From Carnegiea gigantea (Eukaryota; Streptophyta; Magnoliopsida; Caryophyllales; Cactaceae): a stretch of DNA of 64,000 bases. Each line of letters begins with the position of its first letter. The stretch's first letter is position 1. Location of the stretch: NCBI GenBank assembly GCA_029747015.1, contig JAKOGI010003143.1:1-64000 (forward strand), in the 5' to 3' direction. The notes under the pieces are model-generated. The model was not told where the DNA came from. It saw only the letters and a program-made list of their open reading frames with translations, and ran no database searches. Shown here piece after piece: positions 45,480-56,972 of this stretch. Position numbers and translations under genes: made by a program.

Positions 45480-46527
45480 CAAAACGCATTTAGAAAATTC
45501 CGCTCCATAATCGTAATTATTAGCCACAATGGATGACATTGTTACTTTTGGTACCCAAATTTGTATGCTCTTAGGACAATTTCTTTTAACAGGACAATCA
45601 GTTGAAATATATCATCTTTTGCAACAATAATTACAAGTAATAGAAGTCTTACTTTTGTAGTAATTTAAATTTAACAAAGAAGTTATTATAACACTTCTTT
45701 TTATTGAACGGATTAAAACCAATTCCTTCTTTGTTATGTGGCTTTTTTGTGTGCCAAGAATTTTATTTAAATTCTCCTCTCGTTTTGAAAATTTTAAGAC
45801 AATTTTTTCAAGCTCGGCACACTTCACTTGGAGCTCATCTTTTTCTTTCCCGACAGGGACAACTTTCTCTTGAAACCTTTTTAAATTATTAGATATTAAA
45901 TCATTTGATTTTTAAAATTCAACGCTTTCTTGAGACAATTCAAAATTCTTTTTCTTCAAATCTTTAATTTTAGAAATACGTCCTTCTCGACGTCTAATAT
46001 AATAAAGTAAGACTTTTATTAACTTACATTTAGAATAATTTTGAAGAGTCATATACCTCATCCGGAATGTCATATTCCATTTCCTCATCTTCTTCTTCAT
46101 CATCACTTGTGTTAGCATCATCATCATCATCATTGTCACTTGCATCCCGATGTTTAGCTTCTTTATTTGTCATTAGATAAAAATGAGTAATCTCTTTTCT
46201 GTCACTCAAGTTGCTAAGCATATTATCCCTTCTTGATGAATTGGGATTTTCTTGCCTTGTTTTCTCATATAGTAATCTGAGTCTTTCCCAAAGATCTTTA
46301 GCTGTCTCACAATAGAAAACATGGTTAAATATCTCATCATTTAGAGCATATTGCAAAATATATAGAACTCTCGAATTTTTCTTAAGCATCCCAAAGTCAT
46401 CTTGGGTGTATTTACCCTTTGGCTTGATAACAGTACCTCCACCATCTCGTGTCCAATTTGGTACAAAAGGACTATTCGAAATGATGTTCCAAAAATCAAA
46501 ATCGATGAATCTAATAAATGATTTCAT
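45480..46527 (-). pseudogene. Copia 2 gag, broken
   Basis: The first frame (46527-46030) has NWTRDGGGTVIKPKGKYTQDD and ETAKDLWERLRLLYE, as in UBN2-type copia gag, then an acidic Asp/Glu run (a GAT trinucleotide repeat near 46,105-46,140). A second frame (45827-45612) covers a charged coiled-coil segment and the zinc knuckle start CNYCCKR. In the next frame the knuckle continues as YISTDCPVKRNC, with Tyr where His is expected. Stops and frameshifts separate the pieces. Confidence 0.75.
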
Positions 46528-46641
46528 CCTGTATTTCTAAGGAGAAAAATTAGTTCCATCAAACATTGGAGGACAATTGATAAAGACATTTAATAAACTT
46601 CCATGGATTTAGCTATAGACAGTCAAGTCTTAATATAATAG

Positions 46642-46658
46642 CTCCTGTTCTGATACCA
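46642..46658 (-). other. Primer-binding site of copia 2
   Basis: The minus strand reads TGGTATCAGAACAGGAG two bases from the LTR, the initiator-tRNA-Met type. Confidence 0.85.
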
Positions 46659-46660
46659 AT

Positions 46661-47747
46661 TGTTGGCTCGATTTTGGCTAGTTAAATCACCCTAGAGGAG
46701 AGTGCAGAAGGTGATGATCAAAGTCACAAAATAATCAAAATATGAAATGCGAAAAATATAAATATGGACAAAATACACAATTTATAGAGGTTTGGCCACC
46801 TAATCCTCTACCCATAGGTGCCCCTCGCTGATGGAATTTTGAATCTTTTTCTTTGCTTAGGCCGATCGATTACATATGATTCACTAATTGTACAACCCAC
46901 TAGTTGACCCTACAACTATAGGTGTCCCAATGTACGCGTTACTCCCCAACTGTACTTGGGTAGTCGACCCTCTGACTAATCAACCCAACCGAATACAAAG
47001 AAATATAACAACTATAAGATGCACTTTTTTGGTAGAGAACAAAATAAATATGCCAATGTAAGTTCAAACTCTTCTAAAATTCCTCCTCTTGATTTGCAAG
47101 TGCAGCTCTCTTTCTTCTCGTTCTTTGCTTGTGCTCTCTTTCGTCATCTTCAGCTGCAAATGCTTCCCTACTTATAGACAATGATGTTGGAGAGGTTGAA
47201 GAAATATTTGAAAATTGACCGTTGCATCAATCAAGAAAGTTGAACTTCCATATCATTTCAAGGCCTTGAACCCAATCTTTCAAGCCCTTGAAATTCACAG
47301 TCTTGCTTAACATTTATCTTTTGATTTCTGATTGCTACTTACCTTATTTTTAGCTGAAGATCTTGGTTGAGAGAATCAGCTAAAATATGGTTTTAGCAGC
47401 ATAATCTTTCATAATATAATATCAAAAGATGATATTATATTTTAAGCAAATCTTGACAATTGATAAATATAACATGATAATCCCATAATCAAATTTAAAT
47501 CACCAAATATATTATCATAAATATCACATATTCAAATTTGAATTCTAAATTATCTCAAGATATTGTAGCAACTTATATCAAATCAATTAAGCAATACTAG
47601 GATATCAATATCCACTTAAAATATAGTACATTTAAACATTAAGGTGGATCCAATTATAAAATAATAAACATACCAATGGATCAACCCCTTTTTGTCTTTC
47701 ATCAAAATATATTAATAAATACATTATCAGCTTAAGAAAACCTAACA
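46661..47747 (-). repeat. 5' LTR of copia 2 (1,087 bp)
   Basis: TGTTGGCTCG...CCTAACA, colinear with the left LTR; followed by the right GAAAT duplication. Confidence 0.9.
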
Positions 47748-49408
47748 GAAATATATCTAATTATCAAAATACCAGTGCTATCGTATGTTTTCAGGACTGT
47801 AAATTTTATGGTGATGAATGCACTGAAATCTGCATGTGTACTGATGATCACATTGGAAATCCCTACCTTCCTTATGGTTGCCGAGGTCATTCTGATGCTA
47901 TTTTTCCTATATTAGTATATAATTTACTCTTTTTTCATCTTTGTTTGCTTGTTCTAATCTTTCATTTTACCGCATTCTTTCAGGAACGCTTCGTCCAATC
48001 AATTTCTTTATTTTTTTCCTTAACCCCTGGTTGCATTTGTAGATTCATGTACAGAGGGAACCAACCATTCCATCCGTTGTAAGAAGGCAACATTTTCTGC
48101 TCTTCTAGGTAAATCAACAGTACAAGCTGTGCACTTAACTTCATAGAAAATTTTGGGAGAAGATGTAAATGCATGTCGTTGATAATCTCTACAGGGCTAA
48201 GCATAAGCTTGGGATCAATGATTTTACTGTTTTGTGCCTATGGTTGGTACCGTTTTCTAAGGAGGCGGAGCCAAATTAAGCAAAGAGCAAAGTTCTTTAA
48301 GAGAAATGGTGGTTTACTGTTACAGCAGCAGATGGCATCCACAGAAAGTTTTGTTGACAGAACAAAGGTGTTTACTTCAGATGAGTTGGAGAAAGCCACG
48401 AACTGCTTTGATGCAAACAGAGTACTTGGCCAAGGGGGTCAAGGTACAGTTTATAAAGGTATGTTACTTGATGGAAGAATTGTTGCCATTAAAAAGTCGA
48501 AGAAGGTAGACGAGAGCCAGTTACAACACTTCATTAATGAGGTCGTGGTTCTCTCTCAAATCAACCATCGGAATGTTGTTAAACTACTGGGATGTTGTTT
48601 GGAGACTCCAGTTCCTTTACTTGTATATGAATACATCCCTAACGGGACACTAGCTCAACATATCCATAATCCAAGTGAAGATTTCCATATTGCATGGAAG
48701 ATGCGCTTACAAATTGCTGCTGAGTCAGCTGGAGCTATTGCATATCTTCATTCATCCTCTGCTATACCGATTTATCACAGAGATATCAAGTCCTCCAACA
48801 TACTTTTGGATGAAAAATATGGAGCAAAGGTGTCAGATTTCGGTATTTCAAGGACGATCAAACTTGATCAAACTCACCTGACCACTTTAGTGCAAGGTAC
48901 CTTCGGTTATCTGGATCCTGAATACTTCCGATCAAACCAGTTTACAGAAAAGAGCGATGTATATAGTTTTGGGGTAGTCCTTATTGAGCTTTTAACGAGT
49001 AAAACGCCTTTGTCTCCCACTGATTCCGGAGGATGCAAAAGTTTGGCAGTGGAGTTTATTTTAAACGTGGAAAGAAGTTGCTTCTTTGATATGCTAGACA
49101 CTCAAGTCTTGGAGGAAGCAAAGGAGGAGGAGCTCGTTGCTGTTGCAAACCTGGCAATGCAATGCTTGAATATAAACGCGAAACAGAGGCCAACTATGAA
49201 AGAAGTGTCAATTGCGTTGGAAGGGATTAGATCACCCAATCCACCCTCCGCAATAGAGCAAACTCATCTGAAAGTTGATCATGTAGCTGTGGAAATGAGC
49301 TATGAATCCAGTAGTCATGCGAGTTCAAGCTCATTCGTTTATTCAGACATTGGCGCTGGCACTTCCTACTCTATTGAGATCCAACCAATTGTGCGCAACA
49401 CAGCGTAA
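47748..49408 (+). pseudogene. Wall-associated kinase 1, rest of exon 1 and kinase exons
   Basis: After the GAAAT duplication exon 1 continues to 47885 (CMCTDDHIGNPYLPYGCRG, donor GTCATT). Exon 2 (48043-48108) is a short Cys-containing EGF-like remnant (DSCTEGTNHSIRCKK). Exon 3 (48195-49408) holds the transmembrane segment ([19 protein letters not shown]) and a complete kinase: [11 protein letters not shown] loop, VAIKK lysine, [12 protein letters not shown] catalytic loop, [13 protein letters not shown] activation end. Splice phases match WAK 2. Exon 3 has no stop, but the 10-kb insertion and ectodomain stops prevent a normal receptor. A 411-codon frame from an ATG at 48173, in intron 2, would still encode membrane anchor plus kinase. 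Confidence 0.9.
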
Positions 49409-49934
49409 TTTCGTTATGTTAGCTAGGAAAAGCATCAACTTGTGGGAAAATAGTATACTGCAACGTTTCGAGTTCATTTCCAGCTTCAATTTCTCCACCT
49501 TTTGTAGGCATTGTTTGCATTCATGTAAAAGTGATGAAGCAACCTTGAAATGTAATTAGGACCCAGATAGCAATTTTCCTTACCCTCACTCCGCATTCCC
49601 TTCCCCATGCCATCTCCTACACGATTCACCCATGTACAATGCATAAATCGGTTGACAGTTCCGCAATGGATCAGATACGTGCACCATATGAGGAAAAGTT
49701 TCAGATGGCTGGATATTCAGCATTCAATGAAAGACTCGGGAGTCCTCGTACAGCTGCTCTTAAATATAAATTATTGTGCATTATCATTCTGCTGTTAAAA
49801 ACATCACTAGTTACTTTAAATGAGTGTAATAAATAGGTGTGTTATCATTCATCATCTGGCAGTGGCAATGGTTTCTTATTTGTCAAAAACTGGCCCCCAA
49901 GCGAAGGAACTTCCATCTCCAAGTTTCACCCCAG
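49409..49934. other. Sequence downstream of WAK 1
   Basis: Former 3' untranslated region and spacer; no gene seen. Confidence 0.45.
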
Positions 49935-50526
49935 TAGAGCAAGGTTCTCAGTACCCTGGATTTTGTTCGGGGTCAGTCAAACGGTTCCGGTTTTGGTTCG
50001 TAAAAATGAAGTACTGTTCCAATCGGTTCCAATTGTCGAAAAATATTTGGAACCGGAACCTGAAACCTAGTTAGAGAAAGGAAAATGAATATTTTTTTAT
50101 TTTTTACCACCTTTTCATTTGTTTCTCTATTCTTTTTCTATTTGATTTTTTTCCTTACAAAAATTCACTCTTCAAATAGAAAATTTACTGCAATATCAGT
50201 TAATTTTCTACTTTTAAGTGAAGCATGAATCATCATTTTTTTAAGTAGCTAAGATAACAAAATACAAACTTAATAAATTAACTTTCTTTTTTGTGTAAAG
50301 ATAGAAGATGAAGGTGGAAAAAGGTCAAACATTCCCTCTCCACGCTGAATATATAGGAAAATTTAACTTATTATGCCCTAAAATTTCAACTCTAGACATA
50401 GCGGGTACTCTGGAATAGGAACTAGAAGTCCAGAACCTGAGGTTCTAGTTCCCAAAAGTTCGGAACATGTTTGACCGGTTCTGATTTCCAATTTTTTGGA
50501 TGGGTACCCAGAACCACTCGCCTCTA
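49935..50526. mobile_element. Probable hAT-like miniature element
   Basis: Ends TAGAGCAAGGTTCTCAGTACCC and, in reverse at the right, TAGAGGCGAGTGGTTCTGGGTACCC form imperfect inverted repeats. Inside both ends are GGTTCCGGTT / AACCGGTTC words. No matching 8-bp duplication, so it is old or slightly misplaced. Confidence 0.6.
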
Positions 50527-51028
50527 CGCTTAACAATATTCCAATGATTGATTCGAGAGAGGATAAATGCTTCATTAAAAAAGATATCAGGAACCTCAAT
50601 AACAAGGAAATCATTTTTTTTTTAAAAAACAGATGATCTATATTTCTGACAAGAATAAAGAGTCTTGGATTGTAGGTCCCAACTAAAAAATGTACAAATA
50701 TATGCATTTTATTGATTTATTGTCACACATTTAGAGCAGCATGTAAAATCCTTACAAAGATGAGAGTGGCCAAGTTTTCCAAAATACAGTTTCTTGGTGA
50801 ATCAAGGGGATAAGAAGAATAGTTCAGAAACCTTCAAAACTTTGGAGAGAATTTTCTCTCCTTCACCCTGATCTTTGAATGGATTGAGAATAAATAGCTA
50901 CAATCAATTGTGTACAAGAGCTTGCGAAAGCATAAGAACGATATTATCAGACGGTTAACACAACTCAATATCATTAATGATGCGTACTGAAAATGGCATC
51001 ATTTGTTGGTCTATGATGTTAACTAGAC
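50527..51028. other. Intergenic DNA, nothing recognised
   Basis: No gene or element end seen. Confidence 0.4.
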
Positions 51029-51251
51029 TAGAGTTGGGAAGCGGGTTGGATTGGGCTGACCCATTTGATAAATGAGTCAATTTCATGTCGGCCTTGAAAT
51101 TTGGTTAGATTTACGCAATATTGAAAAATAATATGTTTTCATAGTAAAGAGTTATATCGTTCAGATCAAAATAGATTCGGTTTAGGTCGGGTTCGGGTTT
51201 CTCTTAGTAACTTCGGGCGAGTTCGCGTGAAGTCAGATTTTACCAGCTCTA
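51029..51251. mobile_element. hAT miniature element, 223 bp
   Basis: Ends TAGAGTTGGGA and TTACCAGCTCTA; perfect 8-bp duplication AACTAGAC (51021-51028, 51252-51259). Interior words GGGTTGGATTGGGCTGACCC and GGTCGGGTTCGGG. Confidence 0.85.
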
Positions 51252-51295
51252 AACTAGACACAAGTAGAAGACGCAAGAGTTGAGGCAAAATACAC

Positions 51296-51498
51296 CAGCA
51301 ATTAGACCCGGCCAATGGTCAGTTGGCAGTAGGTTGGGTTGTGCCATTCGATTCATTACTCCATTAATTAGTGAGGCGGGCATGACAAATTAAATGGGTC
51401 TTTTGATTGGATTCTATGTGGAACCATTTTATTTTCGGTTATATTCGAGTTGATGAGATTTAGGTCGACCACGTAAGGTCGGACATGATAACTCTAAC
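51296..51498. mobile_element. Possible hAT-like fragment
   Basis: Left TTAGACCCGGCCAATGG and, in reverse at the right, TTAGAGTTATCATGTCCGACC, with GGTCGACC / GGTCGGAC words. No target duplication found. Confidence 0.4.
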
Positions 51499-52616
51499 AA
51501 GAAATCGAAGACTGTGAAATTGCCATTTAAGAGTGGAGAAGACAAGGATGGCATCTTATGGCCCACGTTTGAAGCCTTGCTTCTCTCGTTTTGAATAACA
51601 TGATTCATATATGAATTTTCTTGGAGCCTAAAAAGGTTACAAGAGGATTGACATAACTAGCGTTTTATTTTTTTGGATCTTTGGGCATCTATTTATTAGA
51701 ATCAAATTGCTATTTAAACATAAAGAGGTAAAACTCTCCCATCATATAATTTCTCTATTTATAAGTTTGGAATCGGAGACATTGTTTAAAGAAAATAAGT
51801 GTCATCTGATATAACCAACTAGTATTGATAGTTACATAACTTTTGTTTGGATGAGTAAACTGTTCACACACACGCACAACTTAAACCTGTTCTTTTTTGT
51901 GAAAAACAATCATTGTACCACTTACTACCCCCAAAGGGTTTGGGTGATCTAGTAATCTGAGGCAAGAAAGCACTCTTCAACAAGCTAGAAATTTGATAAT
52001 AATGATATTGGGTTCCGATGTGATCCAATTTTTCCACTGTTTGTTTTTACATCTGGTCCAAAGGAAAAAAAAAAAAAAAGACTTATGATATTGTTTATTT
52101 TCCCTCGACGATAATTATAATAATCTCTCTAGAGAAATGTATATCATAAATTGTGCACAAGTTCTTAGAAAATCATTAATACCAAATATAGGTGTAAAGA
52201 CCAATATAGGAGGGATTCTAACCAGGATCTTGAGTCACAATATTCAATGATTTTGCCTGAATTGAGCCAACAAATGCTCACAGTGAATTAAAAGTGTGGA
52301 TCTTTCGTTGTGTGCAATATTTTCTATTTTGAGTGATTGATTATATTGTGCACGTATTTAACAAATACCTACTTTCGGTTTTAGTCCTACAAGTGGAGAT
52401 GTTTTTCCCCGTCCTTACTCCATATGAATCAATATTGACAGTCAATGGCATGTCAATTGTTGAGTTGCAGAACCGTTGGCTTTGTCAATGGAAACAAAAG
52501 ACCCTTACTCTATGAATACTGCACTGCATAGGAGGATTATGCATAAATCTTGTAATTAAGGGCGGAGATCGTAGATAGTATAGTGAATTTACACTCTAAG
52601 TGTACGTACTTGCAAC
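51499..52616. other. Intergenic DNA, nothing recognised
   Basis: No coding signal; an A run near 52065-52078. The 60-aa ORF at 52333-52515 shows no motif. Confidence 0.4.
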
Positions 52617-53062
52617 TAGGGGTGGGCAATGGATCGGGTATCTATTGGATAGATCCGTTTAAAATAGAGCCAATAAAAAATGGGATCAATAATGGACCAG
52701 GTTACTAGTGGACCGACCTATTAAGGCATATTAACGGGCGGGTCGAGTCGGCCCATTTAGTGACCCATTATATTTTTAATCCTACTTGACGCACTAATTT
52801 ACATGTTCCAATTAGTTAAGATTATTACCAGCACTTTATACATAACAATAATTATTGTATATAATTTTTTTGTGCAAATTTGTTCCATTTTAAAACTGGC
52901 CAAAAGTGGGTCACCCATGGGCCGACCCGACCTGACCCGTTTATTTGCACCAAAGGCCCAACCCAGCTCAAATAATTAACGGGCCGACCATGGCCCAACT
53001 AGGTCCACTTTGTAAACGGATCGGCCCTAACCCGACTCGACCCGGTCCATTACCCACCCCTA
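52617..53062. mobile_element. hAT miniature element, 446 bp, upstream of WAK 2
   Basis: Terminal inverted repeats TAGGGGTGGGCAATGGATC and, at the right, GGTCCATTACCCACCCCTA. Perfect 8-bp duplication CTTGCAAC (52609-52616, 53063-53070). Words such as GGGTCGAGTCGGCCC and GGGCCGACCCGACC lie at both ends. It lies about 260 bp upstream of the WAK 2 start, in its likely promoter. Confidence 0.93.
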
Positions 53063-53324
53063 CTTGCAACTTTACACCATACAAATTAATTTCATTCATT
53101 TAATGTATGACAGACTTCAATTTGTAGATGCAAAACAAAATACGGGACGACTTGGAACGGGTGGGATTTTTGTTAAGTTGACTTGGAAGAGTCTTCTTAT
53201 GCTTGGAATAGGCAAGCAGTTTTGACAGCTTTCCAGTTTTATATATCGCATATCTCTTGGTTGGGATATGAGTAACTAGCATATATAGTTAATTATATCC
53301 AAGTTTGAGAAATCAAACCAAAGA

Positions 53325-55684
53325 ATGAGTTTCTTATTGTTGCTTCCAATGTTCAATTTAATACCATGGTTAGTAGCACTAGCAGCAGCAGTGCCATCTG
53401 CATATCCAAGTAAACCAATAACGAGGCCTGGATGCAACGAAAGCTGCGAGAATTCAGCAGTCAAGATTCCATTCCCGTTTGGCATTGGTTCTGGTTGCTA
53501 CAACGATCCATGGTGTGAAATTGTTTGCAACTCTTCTTCTTCAAAACCTTTGCTGAAAAAGTTCGGCCTCGAGGTGTTGAACATAACAAGTTGCCTTGGT
53601 TCTTATCAATATGGTGAGTGTAACTTGGAGGTGCCCGGCCACAGGCAAACAATTTGTCCAAATGGAGGAATGGGTACTCGACAAATCGTTAAGAGTATCG
53701 ACTTACAAGGAAGCCCTTTTAGCTTAAATTCTGAGGACCTTGTTTTTGTAATGGAGGGTTGCCCTGGCCACAGTGTGATAATGGATCGAAACAATTATGT
53801 CATGGGGGGGGGGTGTTCAACAGTTTGCCCACCAAACAGCACAACACCTGTAGGGAGCCAGGGCACTACTAGTACTACTACGACTTCCTGTGATGGAGTT
53901 GGGTGCTGTTTCGCATCAGTAAGAAATTATTTCGATTTTTACCAGATTAGTTTGACGGAGGCTGATTCTTGTGTGAATGTCACGCTGATACATCCAGTGT
54001 ACTATAGTGGAGATTCCATCACCAACATACTCACGTGGACGCCCCCACTGCTGCACAGCAACCCAAGTATAGGGATTATTTGTGATCCTGATGGATCTAC
54101 GTGTGAGTGCCGTTATGATCTTATAGGAAATCCATACATTCCTTATGGTTGCCAAGGTGACATCCATGTAGTCCTTTTGTATTCTTTTCCTTTAATTGCA
54201 TTCTTTGAGATTATTCTTATTCTTGGCTCCTTTTTTTCGGGTTCCCGGTTATTTAATTTTTTTTCTCTGTTCTGCACAAAACTCAAGATCCATGCCAAGT
54301 ACTAGGATCCAACACCTTCCCCCATAATTGCAAGAAGCCATTGTTGAAATTGCCAGCTCTTCTAGGTAAACTACATCGATCCATTTCCAAGGGAGAAATT
54401 TTGCTTCTCGTTGGTGGTCATTTTGGTGATAAATATGATTCAATTCATTTGCAATCTCCATCTGCAGGGCTTAGCATTGGGTTGGGATCACTTGTTTTAC
54501 TCTTTTGCTCCTATGGCTTGTACTGTTTGATAAAGAGAGTAAGGCAAATCAAGCGAAGAGCCAAATTCTTTAAGCGAAATGGTGGGTTGCTATTACAGCA
54601 ACAAATGACCTCAGCCAATGGTGTTCTCGAGCAAACAAAAGTCTTCACTGCAAGTGAGTTGGAGAAAGCCACCGACTATTTCAATGCAAACAGAATTCTC
54701 GGCCAAGGACGCCAATGAACAGTCTATAAAGGTATGTTACTTGATGCAAGAGTTGTGGCTGTTAAGAAGTCAAAAAAGGTTGATGAGAGCCAATTGGAGG
54801 AGTTCATCAATGAGGTAGTCATTCTCTCTCAAATCAACCATCGGAATGTTGTTCAATTGCTCGGATGTTGTTTGGAGACGGAAGTTCCTTTACTTGTATA
54901 TGAATTCATTACCAACGGGCCTTTATTCCAACATATTCATAACCCCAGCGATGAAGATCTCCGCATTACATGGAAAATGCGCGTGCAAATTGCTGCTGAA
55001 TCGGGCAGTGCAATTTCTTATCTTCGTTCATCATCAGCCAAGCCTATTTATCATAGAGATATGAAATCCTCTAATATACTTTTAGATGACAAATATAGAG
55101 CAAAAGTTTCAGATTTTGGTACTTCAAGGACCATTATGATTGAGCAGACTCACTTGACCACTTGCGTGCAAGGCACAATGGGTTATCTAGATCCCGAGTA
55201 TTTTCAGTCAAACCACTTCACCGACAAGAGTGATGTCTACAGCTTTGGGGTAGTGCTTGCTGAGCTTCTCACAAGTAAGAAGCCACTCCCCTCAACTGGT
55301 CAATTTGCAGGATGGAAAAGCTTGGCAATGGAGTTCCTCGCCCATATGGAAGACGCTTCCTTGTTCGAAATTCTAGATGCCCAGGTGGTCAAGGAAGCGA
55401 AGGAGGAGGAGCTAGTGACTGTTGCAAACCTTGCAATGCAATGCTTGAATTCTAAAGGGAAGCTGAGGCCTACCATGAAAGAAGTTGTAACTACATTGGA
55501 AGCCATTAGTTTGCCAAACCAACCCTCTGGAACACAACAAGCTCACCCCAAGGGCAACGATATGGTTATGGAAATGAGCAGCACATTTGGTAATTTCGCT
55601 AATTTAAACGCATTCCTTTCAGAGAATAGAATTGATGGATCCTACTCCATTGAGATCCATCCCCTTGCTCACAACACTCTTTAA
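53325..55684 (+). pseudogene. Wall-associated kinase 2, one nonsense codon in the kinase loop
   Basis: Exon 1 (53325-54156): signal peptide of about 26 residues, galacturonan-binding module (CNESCENS, IPFPFGIG at residues 48-55), Cys-rich end with IGNPYIPYGCQ; donor GTGACA. Exon 2 (54288-54365): a short Cys-bearing segment DPCQVLGSNTFPHNCKK. Exon 3 (54468-55684): transmembrane GLSIGLGSLVLLFCSYGLY, then a kinase with [20 protein letters not shown] and [10 protein letters not shown]. Splice phases are consistent and read-through length would be about 708 residues, normal for the family. The glycine loop reads GQGRQ, then TGA (54716-54718), then TVYKG, where WAK 1 has [11 protein letters not shown]: one G-to-T change makes the stop, another changes Gly to Arg. 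Otherwise the gene looks intact, so inactivation is recent or allelic. Confidence 0.9.
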
Positions 55685-55861
55685 TTTCGATCCCTCTGTT
55701 TGTGTTTAAAGGAACTGCATTCCCCCTTGCTTTGGAACAATGTCTGTTTTTAGGTTACAGCCATCATATTAGTATCCATCTTATTAGTAATTTGCTTTTG
55801 CTTCTTCAAGTTTGTATGTCTTTTTGATGTATGGTAGGCGCAATGCAATACTGTTCAATGT

Positions 55862-55867
55862 AATAAA
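55862..55867 (+). promoter_or_regulatory. Poly(A) signal candidate of WAK 2
   Basis: AATAAA about 180 bases after the stop codon, in a T-rich 3' region. Confidence 0.5.
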
Positions 55868-56309
55868 AAGAATAGCATGCATACGTATTTACACATTTTA
55901 ATTCAGAGTTAGAATTTAAATTGCTTTCCTTTTATTTTCGTCGGATTATAATCAAAAACAATGATTTGGTTACCATTGCTTCAGTTCATCTAACTACCAG
56001 TACTGCTAGTTGCAAACATGTAATTAGCTGCTACACAAATAACTTCGAACATTGGACACGTCAAGCAGTACCCTCTTTGGTATTTTCTTCGTAGAAGACT
56101 TGGACTAAGTCTCTGTGAGGAAAGTTCAGAGTTCTATTACACCCAAAAAAGGTGTGTCCACTCACTTCTTTTCAATCTCCATCAAAGAGGTGGGAACTTT
56201 AACTTTTGACTGTTTAGGTCTTTGTTTTTATTGTCCGAAAGACTTGGAAGTTTCCTTGGGGTTTTCAGTTTTTTTAATTAATTATTATTATTACTAGATA
56301 AGGGTTGAT
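55868..56309. other. Intergenic DNA, nothing recognised
   Basis: No gene or element end seen. Confidence 0.4.
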
Positions 56310-56490
56310 GGCAAATTACTACATATTTTCGGGAGTATGTATTATCACTGCTAGATATATGTACATTTTTTATATGTATTTGCCATAGAAGCGGTTGTTA
56401 ACACATATTTTACTTACGTGGCTTCCAGAGGTATATACTCTCGGGTTTGTATAATATAAACTTTGAGTGTTGATTAGTATAGTATGCCGG
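56310..56490 (+). repeat. Left arm of a long-range inverted repeat
   Basis: GCAAATTACTACATATTTTC ... CTTACGTGGCTTCCAGAGGT ... TATACTCTCGGG. The same order of words occurs in reverse complement at 61600-61771. Confidence 0.75.
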
Positions 56491-56972
56491 AACTAGACAC
56501 TTTCTCTAATGATCGAATTATAAAGTATTGTGCCACCTATATCGGCATTTGTAACTGTTTTTTCCTTTTTACCAAGGAAAAGGAATTTCTTGGAAACCTA
56601 GCTACGGTTCTACGAATGTGCATGGATGTATCATGTACGCTGCCTTGGATAAAGTCCTGACGATGAAGGTTCAAATTCTCGTCTAAAAGAGAGGTCGAAC
56701 TGAAATTAATTCTTGGCGCGTATTTTCAATCTTTATCATGTGGAAAAATTGCCACTATATACCACAAGCAGCTGCCAGGACAGACTTGAAAGGGAAGATA
56801 TTTTCAGCAACTGGACAATTTCTTGGATGGTTTAAAACTTAGACTCATCAATTAAGTGGGTCATATGAACAGTTCTACGAGAGCTTTTTCTAATTAATGA
56901 TATCATAAGCGCTAGACCCCAACATACCAATACATATATCTTGCACCCATGAATATCTACCTATTTATATAA

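Larger units (their letters stand above)
37750..47747 (-). mobile_element. Copia retrotransposon 2, gag-only, inserted in WAK 1 exon 1
   Basis: LTRs at 37750-39728 (enlarged by a hAT insertion) and 46661-47747, ends TGTTG(A/G)CTCG...CTAACA. The exact 5-bp duplication GAAAT flanks it (37745-37749, 47748-47752). A primer site, gag and purine tract show minus orientation. Pol is not recognisable; most of the interior is a LINE insertion (39850-44768). Confidence 0.92.

Noticed and set aside
51296..51498. A confident hAT call here
   Set aside because: Termini only loosely matched and no 8-bp duplication; kept as a low-confidence fragment.
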